Of a stretch of 5,471 nucleotides of DNA, positions 1-5,471 are shown one piece after another (position 1 is the first letter of the stretch; the number at the start of each line of letters is the position of its first letter). Source of the DNA: Gammaproteobacteria bacterium. GTDB lineage: Bacteria; Pseudomonadota; Gammaproteobacteria; Arenicellales; JAANXG01. Position numbers and translations under genes: made by a program. The stretch lies in contig JAANXG010000122.1 of the NCBI GenBank assembly GCA_018263405.1, forward strand, positions 1 to 5,471. The letters run 5' to 3'. The notes below the pieces were generated by a model that was not told the origin of the DNA, searched no databases, and saw only the letters and a list, made by a program, of their open reading frames with translations.

Positions 1-578
1 GTCTTCAAAGCGGCGAACGCGTGCTGATTCACGGCGGGTCCAGCGGTATAGGAACCACCGCGATTCAACTGGTCAAGAACGCAGCCGCCGACGTGTACAT
101 CACCGCCGGCACAAAGAAGAAATGTAATGCCTGTCTCGACCTGGGCGCCGATGCGGCGATCGATTATAAAGAGCAAGACTTCGTCGGCGAGGTGGCGGCC
201 CTGACCGATGGAAGCGGCGTGGACCTGATTCTGGACATGGTCGGCGGCGATTACTTTCCCCGCAACCTGGAATGTTTGGCGATGGAAGGCCGGCTGGTCC
301 AGATCGCGTTGCAACACGGGCCGAAGTCCGATGTCAATCTGCTAAAGATCATGCTCAACCGCCTTACCGTCACCGGCTCCACACTGCGCCCACGCAGCGT
401 TAAGGAAAAGTCCTCGATTGCCGAGTCGCTGAAACGGGAAGTTTGGCCTCAATTCGAAACCGGACACTTGAAGCCGGTTATCTACGCACGATTCCCACTG
501 GAACAAGCCAGCGAGGCTCATCGCCTCTTGGACAGCCACGAGCACATCGGAAAAATCATCCTCACTAACGAATGCTAG
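1..578 (+). CDS. NAD(P)H-quinone oxidoreductase, PIG3 type (5' partial)
   Basis: C-terminal part of a zinc-independent quinone oxidoreductase of the medium-chain dehydrogenase/reductase superfamily, a cytosolic enzyme that reduces quinones with NAD(P)H. The gene enters from outside the window. The reading frame is open from base 3 (LQSGERVLIHGGSS...), so the GTG at 21 is an internal valine and not a start. The visible 192 codons hold the Rossmann nucleotide-binding domain: the glycine-rich loop GGSSGIGTTAIQL, the segment GVDLILDMVGGDY, the GSTLRPRS motif and the family's typical ending EHIGKIIL. This pattern matches the PIG3/TIGR02824 group closely. The missing N-terminal part should be about 130-140 residues, from the usual family length of about 325. 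The stop is TAG at 576-578. The physiological substrate cannot be told from the sequence. The gene looks intact at its 3' end. Confidence 0.93.
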   Translation, partial: LQSGERVLIHGGSSGIGTTAIQLVKNAAADVYITAGTKKKCNACLDLGADAAIDYKEQDFVGEVAALTDGSGVDLILDMVGGDYFPRNLECLAMEGRLVQIALQHGPKSDVNLLKIMLNRLTVTGSTLRPRSVKEKSSIAESLKREVWPQFETGHLKPVIYARFPLEQASEAHRLLDSHEHIGKIILTNEC

Positions 579-614
579 TGTACCCCATCACTGATATTGT
601 AACGTTAGTGTAAC
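563..614. repeat. Cluster of short inverted and direct repeats after the oxidoreductase
   Basis: CACTAACG (563-570) is matched by its exact reverse complement CGTTAGTG (603-610). TAGTGTA occurs at 576-582 and again at 606-612. TGTAAC occurs at 598-603 and 609-614, eleven bases apart, about one helical turn. TAACGTTA (600-607) is a perfect 8-base palindrome. The first arm lies inside the last codons of the oxidoreductase. There is no T-run after the long-range inverted repeat, so it does not look like an intrinsic terminator. It could be an operator or the worn end of a mobile element; both readings are inference. Confidence 0.4.
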
Positions 615-664
615 TGCTCACGCCTGATATAAGTATTAAGCCAATAGTAAACCGAAACCCCCAA

Positions 665-701
665 TTGACACCAGCAAACATCAGCCAATGAATACTTGAC
701 A
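665..701 (+). repeat. Direct repeat of TTGACAyCA, 31 bases apart
   Basis: TTGACACCA begins at 665 and TTGACATCA begins at 696; they match at 8 of 9 positions and lie on the same helical face (31 bases, about three turns). The second copy is the -35 box of the methylase promoter. The first has no good -10 box at 16-18 bases (ATGAAT at 688-693 is poor). It may be a spare -35 or half of a binding site overlapping the promoter. This is read from the sequence; the function is inferred. Confidence 0.4.
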
Positions 702-724
702 TCATAGGGAACCGGGGCTATGCT
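696..724 (+). promoter_or_regulatory. Sigma70-type promoter of the DNA adenine methylase
   Basis: A perfect -35 box TTGACA (696-701) is followed by a 17-base spacer and the -10 box TATGCT (719-724), which matches the consensus at 4 of 6 positions. The predicted start of transcription is near 731, giving a leader of about 26 bases before the methylase ATG at 757. The methylase, the transposase remnant and the hydrolase all lie downstream on the same strand without a visible terminator, so this promoter could also supply the hydrolase. Confidence 0.6.
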
Positions 725-753
725 TCTGATCATTGTATTGAATCAGATCAAAA
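724..753. promoter_or_regulatory. Imperfect inverted repeat with two GATC sites in the methylase leader
   Basis: TTCTGATC (724-731) faces GATCAAAA (746-753), matching at 7 of 8 positions as an inverted repeat with a 14-base spacer. Each arm carries a GATC (728-731 and 746-749). The repeat runs from the end of the -10 box to four bases before the start codon and includes the only purine-rich stretch (AAAAG) that could serve as ribosome binding site. It could be an operator, a leader hairpin that hides the ribosome binding site, or a methylation-sensitive site for the enzyme encoded next to it. The pattern is visible; the roles are inference. Confidence 0.35.
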
Positions 754-756
754 GCC

Positions 757-1443
757 ATGAGCAGCTATTTTGGGTCGAAGGCGACATCCGGGTTATGCCA
801 ACCGATTATTGCCATGATGCCACCGCACGCCACGTACATAGAAACCCATCTGGGCGGCGGCGCGATCATGAAGAGAAAACCGCCGGCACTGCACAACATC
901 GGCATCGATATTGATCCGCGGCCACTGGCCGGCTTTGAGTGCAGTTATCCGGTGGAAAAGATCAACGGTTGCGCGCACCGGTTTTTATCCGGGTATGATT
1001 ATGGTGGGACCGAACTGATCTACAGTGATCCCCCTTATCTCAGGCAGACCCGGACCTCGGGGCGCAAATACCGATTTGACTACGAGGAACGGGATCATAT
1101 CGATCTGCTGGGATTACTCAAGGGACTGCCCTGTAATGTCATTCTGTCGGGTTATCCCTCAGCCCTGTACGACGAGCTTCTCAACGGCTGGCGCAGCCTG
1201 GAGTTGCAGGTCATGAATCAGGGCGGTGTGCGCACCGAAAAGCTCTGGTTTAATTTCACCATTGATCGGGTGCACTGGGCCAGCACTGCGGGCAAGAACT
1301 TCACCGACCGGCAACGCATCAAGCGCAAAGCGGCAAACTGGGGCAGGCGCTACCAGGCGTTGCCCCGGGCGGAGCGCCTCGCGGTACTGGCCGCCATGAT
1401 GGCCGTTGAAGCCGGTGATGCGGATTATGCCCACCGTCAATAA
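757..1443 (+). CDS. Orphan DNA adenine methylase, D12 class (Dam-like)
   Basis: Predicted S-adenosylmethionine-dependent DNA N6-adenine methyltransferase of 228 residues. Motifs appear in the alpha-class (D12/Dam) order: FGSK at residues 5-8 near the N-terminus, the SAM-binding segment YIETHLGGGAIM at 27-38, and the catalytic SDPPY at 90-94. No restriction endonuclease gene is adjacent, so it looks like a solitary methylase of the kind carried by phages and mobile elements. The GATC specificity of Dam is possible but not shown. The ATG at 757 is chosen because family members begin with a short M(S)SYFGSK leader; the ribosome binding site is weak (AAAAG). The end is unusual: the last residues (about AHRQ) share bases with the start of an IS66 transposase remnant in another frame, so the natural C-terminus may have been replaced by a few codons. 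The catalytic motifs are intact and the gene has a good promoter, so it is probably functional. Confidence 0.88.
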   Translation: MSSYFGSKATSGLCQPIIAMMPPHATYIETHLGGGAIMKRKPPALHNIGIDIDPRPLAGFECSYPVEKINGCAHRFLSGYDYGGTELIYSDPPYLRQTRTSGRKYRFDYEERDHIDLLGLLKGLPCNVILSGYPSALYDELLNGWRSLELQVMNQGGVRTEKLWFNFTIDRVHWASTAGKNFTDRQRIKRKAANWGRRYQALPRAERLAVLAAMMAVEAGDADYAHRQ

Positions 1444-1899
1444 GGCCTCCCTCCGAGAGGAGTTTGGCGCACTCAAGTGGGAATTCGAGCGTCTGTCCGC
1501 CTCGGGCAAGATGGCGGCGGAGAGTCACGCACTATTTCAAGCCATGCTGATGCTGTTCGAGGTGCTGATGGCGGTGTTCATGGAGAAGCACACCACAAAA
1601 GACAGCAAAAACTCAAGCAAACCGCCGTCCCAAACCGACGCTCAAGCGCAACCCCACAACCGGGTTCCAGGGGCAAGGGCAACCGGCAGAACAACGAAGG
1701 TGCGGCCAATACCCGCACGGTGGAGACCATTCAGGTGGCACCGGTCAATGTGTGCGAGACCTGCGGGGAGGATCTCAGTGATATCCCGGGTCAAGCCTAC
1801 GAAAGGCGCACAAAGATCGACATTATGTTCGAAAAAGTGGTGTCCCATGTCGATGCACAAATCAAAACCTGTCCGCAGTGCGATCAGCAGACGAAAGGA
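1427..1899 (+). pseudogene. IS66-family transposase remnant, frameshifted and truncated
   Basis: N-terminal part of an IS66-type DDE transposase (TnpC). It starts MPTVNKASLREEF at ATG 1427 and continues through the helical region and NSSKPPSQTD in one frame. It then resumes in another frame at about 1660 (GSRGKGN), runs through TRTVETIQVAPVNVCETCGEDL and ERRTKIDIMFEKVVSHVDAQIKTCPQC, and stops matching the family after QTKG at 1899. The paired CxxC motifs (from 1753 and 1870) are the family's zinc-binding region. The frame change, somewhere between about 1635 and 1665, corresponds to one lost or two gained bases. The catalytic DDE domain, roughly three quarters of a protein usually of 450-550 residues, is absent. 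No terminal inverted repeats or target duplication could be identified on either side. The start overlaps the methylase stop by 17 bases. This is a dead fragment; no slippery sequence suggests programmed frameshifting. Confidence 0.87.
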
Positions 1900-1919
1900 C
1901 AAACCCTTGAGGAAGCGGC

Positions 1920-1924
1920 AGGAG
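1920..1924 (+). promoter_or_regulatory. Ribosome binding site of the hydrolase
   Basis: AGGAG lies six bases before the ATG at 1931. It settles the hydrolase start there and not at in-frame ATGs far upstream inside the transposase remnant (for example 1406). Confidence 0.75.
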
Positions 1925-1930
1925 ATATCG

Positions 1931-2725
1931 ATGGTACAACAAAAGCTGGAGTTCCCAAACGAAGAGGGTCAATTGCTAGCTGGCGCTCTGGAGCTACCGG
2001 ACCACGGCAACCCTGTCGCATTCGCGCTTTTTGCCCACTGTTTCACCTGCGGCAAGGATCTTGCCGCCGCGTCGCGGATCGCCCGAGCCTTATCTAAACA
2101 CAGCATCGGGGTGCTGCGTTTCGATTTTACCGGCCTGGGCAACAGCGATGGAGATTTTTCCAACAGCAATTTTTCTTCTAATGTTGAAGACCTGGTGGCC
2201 GCCGCGAACTTTATGAAAGAACATTACCGCGCACCGGCATTGCTCATCGGCCACAGCCTCGGCGGTGCGGCGGTACTGGCGGCCGCACACCAACTGCCGG
2301 ATGCGAGAGCCATTGCCACGATTGGGGCACCGGCCGCCGCCAACCACGTTTCTCACTTATTCGACGACAGTATCGAGCATATCAAGACTCGAGGCAGCGC
2401 GATGGTCACACTGGGTCAGCGGCAGTTCACCATAAGATCCCAACTAATCGAGGATCTGGAGCAATTCGCCGATACCGACCATATTGGCCGACTGCAAAGG
2501 CCCTTGATGGTGTTTCATTCGCCGATCGACCGTATCGTACCAATCGATGAGGCGGCGAAAATCTATCAGGCCGCCAAACATCCCAAAAGCTTCATCTCGC
2601 TCGACGATTCCGACCACCTCCTTTCCAGAAAGGCGGATTCGGAATATGTCGCGGCGACACTGGCAGCCTGGGCAAGCCGTTATCTGTCGCTGCAAGAGGC
2701 TACGCCTCAAGAATCGAGCGTGTAA
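1931..2725 (+). CDS. Serine alpha/beta hydrolase, standalone form of the hydrolase/OsmC family
   Basis: A 264-residue cytosolic alpha/beta hydrolase; no signal peptide is visible. The nucleophile elbow GHSLGG holds Ser109, the acid is probably Asp200 in HSPIDRIV, and the base is His229 in DDSDHLL. HCFTC (36-40) and RFDFTGLG (63-70) are typical of the group in which this domain is often fused to a C-terminal OsmC peroxidase-like domain. Here the protein ends soon after AAWASRYL, at the edge of the hydrolase domain, and no OsmC remains are seen in the 108 bases downstream. The substrate is unknown; short acyl esters or thioesters are only a guess. The ATG at 1931 fits both the family's N-terminus (QKLEFPN.EGQLLAG) and a strong AGGAG. 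The same frame stays open upstream to 1406 through out-of-frame transposase sequence, so an automatic call could wrongly make a 439-residue fusion. Its native upstream region seems to have been replaced by the IS66 remnant. Confidence 0.88.
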   Translation: MVQQKLEFPNEEGQLLAGALELPDHGNPVAFALFAHCFTCGKDLAAASRIARALSKHSIGVLRFDFTGLGNSDGDFSNSNFSSNVEDLVAAANFMKEHYRAPALLIGHSLGGAAVLAAAHQLPDARAIATIGAPAAANHVSHLFDDSIEHIKTRGSAMVTLGQRQFTIRSQLIEDLEQFADTDHIGRLQRPLMVFHSPIDRIVPIDEAAKIYQAAKHPKSFISLDDSDHLLSRKADSEYVAATLAAWASRYLSLQEATPQESSV

Positions 2726-2833
2726 TTCGCTACAAAGGCAACCTGTCTGAAGACCGGCATCGGCGCTTTATAATGAAAAGCTACATTGCACGGGGCTAAG
2801 GGCTCGCGCAAAACGATTGATGCACTCCCCCAG
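2726..2833. other. Convergent gap without a clear terminator
   Basis: This gap separates the stops of the hydrolase (plus) and the ammonia-lyase (minus). A weak stem GCTTT/AAAGC with a 7-base loop (2766-2782) has no T-run on either strand. A perfect TATAAT at 2769-2774 has no matching -35 box. No intrinsic terminator can be supported. Confidence 0.4.
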
Positions 2834-4060
2834 TCATTCGGCACAAATTTCACCGGGGTACGCACCCACGAGGTTCTTATAAATTTGCGGGTCCGTGGCC
2901 CCTTCCGTGCCAAAGATTAACACTTGACTGTCGACACCCAGGTCCAGCGCATCCCGCAAGCCCGTCTGCCACGACGCGGCGAGCAGTGCCGCCAGACCCG
3001 GGACCGCCGACTCCCCGGCGACGATGGGGGTCGTGCCGTTTTGCCTTCGCGCGAGCAAACGCATCGTCGGCCCGATCAAATCGTCGTTCATGGACAGGAA
3101 ATCATTCACAGCCGCTTGAACCATACCCCAGGCTAGGATCGAGACTTCACCACAGGACAATCCGGCCATCGAGGATTCTTCGGTGATGTTCACGTCAACG
3201 CGCCGGCACGCCGACACACTTTGGTAAAGACAATCGGCCTGCACCGGTTCCACGACAATCAAGCGGGGGCGATGCTCCCCCAGCGCTTGCCATAGATAAC
3301 CGGCTATCGCCGCCGCCAAGCCCCCGCAACCTCCCTGAAGGAATACACACGTCGGCGCGGTCCTGTCGGGAATTTGCTCAAGGGCTTCCTTGATCATCAC
3401 CGTGTACCCCGCCATAACGTAACGAGGCAGTGTCATGTATCCGGGATACGACGTATCCGATACTATATACCAACCATTTTTTGCCGCGTCTAACCGCGCC
3501 TGACGTACCGAATCGTCATAATTCCCCTCTACGCGAATAACCCTTGCGCCAAAAGACTCCATGGCCGCACATCGCCCTTCGCTCACGTGACGGTGTATAT
3601 AGATCACACAGGAACACCCGAAGCGGGCAGCACCCCACGCCACGGATCGCCCATGATTGCCATCCGTTGCCGTAGCGACTGTGACACCGGAAGTGAGCTT
3701 CGCATATCGACCGTTACGTATCTCACCCAGGGAAATCTCTCGACCCAAGCGGCGGCTCACTTCCCGTTTTAATAGCTGCTCCACGGCATAAGCGCCACCC
3801 AGCGCTTTAAAGCTTCCCGGCGCGAACCGCCGGCTTTCGTCCTTGTAATAAATGGCCTTAACGTCAATGGCTCCGGCGATTTCGCATAACGGGTACAAAG
3901 GGGTCGGGGAGTAGCCGTCCCAACGGGATATTTCATCTTGGGCCTCCATGATCAGGGCACTACCCAGAATCCCGTTGAGATCCGCTGGATAATCGACGGC
4001 CGGATTAAAGCACGGGTTTTTGATATGACGAACGTCGGCGTTTCGATAAATGGCTTCCAA
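2834..4060 (-). CDS. Diaminopropionate ammonia-lyase (PLP-dependent)
   Basis: A 408-residue fold-type II PLP enzyme, close in length to the E. coli enzyme (about 398). The family degrades 2,3-diaminopropionate to pyruvate and two ammonia, in the cytosol. YYKDESRRFAPGSFKALGGAYA carries the PLP lysine (Lys85). Asp133 in ATDGNHG and Asp202 in SDTSYPGY match the catalytic aspartates by motif and have the same 69-residue spacing as D120 and D189 of the E. coli enzyme. The phosphate-binding loop is GGCGGLAA (243-250); GLSCGE and GTEGATDP near the C-terminus are also family marks. The start is TTG at 4060, with GAGAGG six bases upstream. The frame runs back to a stop about 80 bases further upstream without ATG or GTG, so TTG is the best choice. 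It lies 121 bases after the TVP38 gene on the same strand. None of the usual ygeW/ygeY-type purine or carbamoyl catabolic partners is in the window. Confidence 0.92.
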   Translation of the reverse strand: MEAIYRNADVRHIKNPCFNPAVDYPADLNGILGSALIMEAQDEISRWDGYSPTPLYPLCEIAGAIDVKAIYYKDESRRFAPGSFKALGGAYAVEQLLKREVSRRLGREISLGEIRNGRYAKLTSGVTVATATDGNHGRSVAWGAARFGCSCVIYIHRHVSEGRCAAMESFGARVIRVEGNYDDSVRQARLDAAKNGWYIVSDTSYPGYMTLPRYVMAGYTVMIKEALEQIPDRTAPTCVFLQGGCGGLAAAIAGYLWQALGEHRPRLIVVEPVQADCLYQSVSACRRVDVNITEESSMAGLSCGEVSILAWGMVQAAVNDFLSMNDDLIGPTMRLLARRQNGTTPIVAGESAVPGLAALLAASWQTGLRDALDLGVDSQVLIFGTEGATDPQIYKNLVGAYPGEICAE

Positions 4061-4181
4061 TTTCAGCCTCTCGTTTGCCGGATTCAGATCGAACCGGGTC
4101 TCGTGATCGCCCGGATTGTCATGCCCATACCATCGCTACATGGGGCGGCCATAACGATTTTGTGCTCAAGGGCACCTCTAT
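4061..4181 (-). promoter_or_regulatory. Leader of the ammonia-lyase gene, no clear promoter
   Basis: 121 bases between two genes on the same strand. A small stem GTGC/GCAC with a 6-base loop lies near 4160-4175 but has no T-run on the minus strand, so a terminator is not supported. A 14-codon minus-strand ORF (MGMTIRAITRPGSI) begins ATGGGC and ends about 30 bases before the TTG start; with no clear ribosome binding site it may be chance. No convincing -35/-10 pair was found. Confidence 0.3.
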
Positions 4182-4943
4182 TCATATCTCGTCATCGGTC
4201 TTGAATAGATGTTTCCTTCCAGACCGCATGGACTTCAGACGCCTGTAAGTATGCCGGCGTTTTCGCTGACTTCGTATCCACGGGTAGCCTATTAGCACAT
4301 TAAAAAGCAAAAATGCTGCAATATATGCAGCCAACAATACACCGCGTTTGTCCCAGTCGGCTGCCACCAACGCACCTATAAAATATGTATGAAGTACCGT
4401 GGAAGGAATTAAACCTATCGTCATTGCCGATAAAAACGATGCTCTTCGCACACCGGACAAAGCCGCGCCATAGTTAAGCACCGGGAACGGTAATGGCATG
4501 AAATTAAGCTGAACCAGCGGCCAAAATACAAAGCGCTGAAAACGTTTCTCGATGCCACGAATACGATCACCGGTTACCGCTAATACGAAATCCCGGCCAA
4601 GCACTCTGGCCAATTCGTAACTCAAAGCTGCCCCGAGAATCAAACCAATCGTATTGTAAAATGAGCCCAGCCAAACGCCAAAAGCAGCTCCACCCAGCAA
4701 AAGGGGCGTAGTTGGTATACCTAAAGGTGAAGCGATTATCAGCAAGCCGACAACAATAAATGGAGTCCACCAAACACGACGTACAGAAGCCAGTAACTGC
4801 TGCAGCCCCTCCTCGGTGAAGTAATCGCTGATCGGCGTAAACAAAAGTGCGGCCAGACCCGTTACAATTAACAATGCCAGCAGTATCAATTTCCATTGGC
4901 TGGAGGCCAGGCCGTGCTGATCGCCCATTCCGGTTCTTTTCAT
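4182..4943 (-). CDS. TVP38/TMEM64 family membrane protein (VTT domain)
   Basis: A 253-residue inner-membrane protein of the VTT (DedA-like) superfamily. Hydrophobic segments are near residues 18-37, 61-78, 80-110, 170-195 and 203-220. The VTT signature is clear: GIPTTPLLLGGAAFGVWLG (75-93), GAALSYELARVLGRDFV (104-120), and PLPFPVLNYGAALSGV (150-165) followed by GLIPSTVLHTYFIGAL (177-192). A basic tail rich in Arg and Lys (224-247) should face the cytoplasm. Bacterial members are poorly characterised; related proteins act in lipid scrambling or membrane homeostasis, so a precise role cannot be given. The ATG at 4943 is used; Met6 is an alternative, and neither has a strong ribosome binding site. 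It follows the small membrane gene by 19 bases, suggesting one transcript. By eye its base composition is poorer in GC than the neighbouring lyase. Confidence 0.88.
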   Translation of the reverse strand: MKRTGMGDQHGLASSQWKLILLALLIVTGLAALLFTPISDYFTEEGLQQLLASVRRVWWTPFIVVGLLIIASPLGIPTTPLLLGGAAFGVWLGSFYNTIGLILGAALSYELARVLGRDFVLAVTGDRIRGIEKRFQRFVFWPLVQLNFMPLPFPVLNYGAALSGVRRASFLSAMTIGLIPSTVLHTYFIGALVAADWDKRGVLLAAYIAAFLLFNVLIGYPWIRSQRKRRHTYRRLKSMRSGRKHLFKTDDEI

Positions 4944-4962
4944 CAGTCAGCGAAGCTCCGCT

Positions 4963-5205
4963 TTAAATATCGCGGGAACAGAAAGCGGAAGCCGATTTTA
5001 GTTGGGCTTCAACGGTACCGTACAGTGCCACTAAAAAAGGCACCACGGGAGTAACAATCAATTTAAACCACAACGGTAGACCGATCACATGAACGATGTT
5101 CAGCAGTAGCCCGACCACTACCATGGCTTTCAAAGCCGGTTTCAGGTTCTCCCCTCGCCACGCGATTTCTAATCGTTTTCGCCACATTTCTGAGCCCGGT
5201 TTCAT
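4963..5205 (-). CDS. Small two-helix membrane protein, possibly NrtS-like
   Basis: An 80-residue protein with a basic N-terminus (MKPGSEMWRKRLEIAWRGENLK) and two hydrophobic segments, about residues 23-43 and 46-65. The pattern ALK.A..VG..L, then W.K...T..VPF.V..Y, resembles the small NrtS family linked to nitrate/nitrite transport in cyanobacteria and others. I recognise this from memory of the pattern only, so the assignment is tentative and no symbol is given. The ATG at 5205 is used; Met7 (5187) is an alternative, and both have weak ribosome binding sites. It is the first gene of a probable two-gene operon with the TVP38 protein 19 bases downstream, which supports it being real. No nitrate-related gene is seen nearby. 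Confidence 0.6.
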   Translation of the reverse strand: MKPGSEMWRKRLEIAWRGENLKPALKAMVVVGLLLNIVHVIGLPLWFKLIVTPVVPFLVALYGTVEAQLKSASAFCSRDI

Positions 5206-5459
5206 AAAAGCTTCAATGATACCAAACCATTTGCAGGCTTTCTAAAAATTCTGGAGCATCCGTGTTCAATGGCAGCCAAGCTTCTCTTGCCAATCCGATT
5301 CCGGAGCCGGCATGCGAGCACATGTTTCCCGAATGGGATATATGGACGCGGTAATTTCTCAAAAAGTCCGTGCAATGTCGGCGATCATGTGGGGGTAGGG
5401 TTGTCTTTCAGGGACGCTGTAAGAAGTGGCATAGGGAAGTGCCGTTTACGGAGCTAAGG
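5206..5459. other. Divergent intergenic region
   Basis: 254 bases between the leftward small membrane gene and the probable rightward gene at 5460. The only open frame (5269-5457, plus) has no ribosome binding site, no recognisable family and a composition unlike a protein. Apart from a weak minus-strand promoter candidate and a short GAAGTG repeat (5423-5441) I see no structure here. It probably holds the promoters of both divergent transcripts. Confidence 0.4.
5241..5269 (-). promoter_or_regulatory. Weak candidate promoter for the membrane-protein pair
   Basis: On the minus strand TTGAAC (complement of 5264-5269) lies 17 bases before TTTAGA (complement of 5241-5246), about 35 bases upstream of the start codon at 5205. 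The matches to consensus are only 4/6 and 3/6, so this is a position-supported guess. Confidence 0.2.
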
Positions 5460-5471
5460 ATGCAATACCTC
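5460..5471 (+). CDS. Probable start of a gene running off the right edge
   Basis: ATG at 5460 is preceded by GGAG (5450-5453) six bases upstream, a good ribosome binding site after a non-coding stretch. Only four codons (MQYL) are visible, so nothing can be said of the product. It would be divergent from the small membrane protein gene. Confidence 0.4.

Noticed and set aside
21..23. GTG as the start of the quinone oxidoreductase
   Set aside because: The frame is open to the window edge with conserved residues (LQSGERV) before it, and the protein would lack its N-terminal domain.
1159..1528. Minus-strand open frames opposite the methylase and transposase
   Set aside because: Their translations show no family resemblance and they lie opposite clearly coding sequence; they are shadows.
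1594..1680. Programmed frameshift in the IS66 transposase
   Set aside because: No slippery heptamer or downstream structure is evident at the frame change, and the gene is truncated anyway; decay explains it.
2769..2774. Perfect TATAAT as a promoter -10 box
   Set aside because: No acceptable -35 box lies 16-18 bases upstream and no gene starts downstream on the plus strand.
2766..2782. Hairpin between the convergent genes as a bidirectional terminator
   Set aside because: The stem is only five base pairs and no T-run follows on either strand.
5269..5457. Plus-strand open frame of 62 codons
   Set aside because: It has no ribosome binding site, no recognisable motifs and irregular composition; the ATG at 5460 with GGAG is a better gene start.

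Overview
The window (moderate to fairly high GC) reads as a proteobacterial, probably gammaproteobacterial, chromosome segment. That placement is inferred from protein character only: a PIG3-type quinone oxidoreductase, a D12-class adenine methylase and an IS66 transposase fragment of kinds I associate with such genomes. No rRNA, tRNA or CRISPR array is visible.

Left part, plus strand: the C-terminal part of an NAD(P)H quinone oxidoreductase runs in from outside the window and ends at 578. A 178-base gap follows. It holds a cluster of short repeats and a good sigma70-type promoter. The promoter drives an orphan DNA adenine methylase (757-1443). The methylase's last codons overlap the start of an IS66-family transposase remnant (about 1427-1899). 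This remnant has one frameshift and is cut off just after its zinc-binding region. About 30 bases after the cut, an intact serine alpha/beta hydrolase begins (1931-2725). The middle of the window is therefore a scar of mobile-element activity between housekeeping-type genes.

Right part, minus strand: three genes point leftward. In transcription order they are a small two-helix membrane protein (5205-4963, possibly NrtS-like), a TVP38/TMEM64 (VTT-domain) membrane protein (4943-4182) and a PLP-dependent diaminopropionate ammonia-lyase (4060-2834, TTG start). The first two are 19 bases apart and look like an operon. The lyase lies 121 bases further on and may be read through or have its own promoter. 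It converges on the hydrolase across a 108-base gap with no clear terminator. To the right of the small gene lies a divergent intergenic region, and a probable plus-strand gene starts at 5460, at the very edge.

I see no convincing undescribed multi-gene system. The best leads are the methylase/IS66 arrangement (passenger gene or insertion scar), the GATC-containing inverted repeat in the methylase leader, and the repeat cluster at 563-614.
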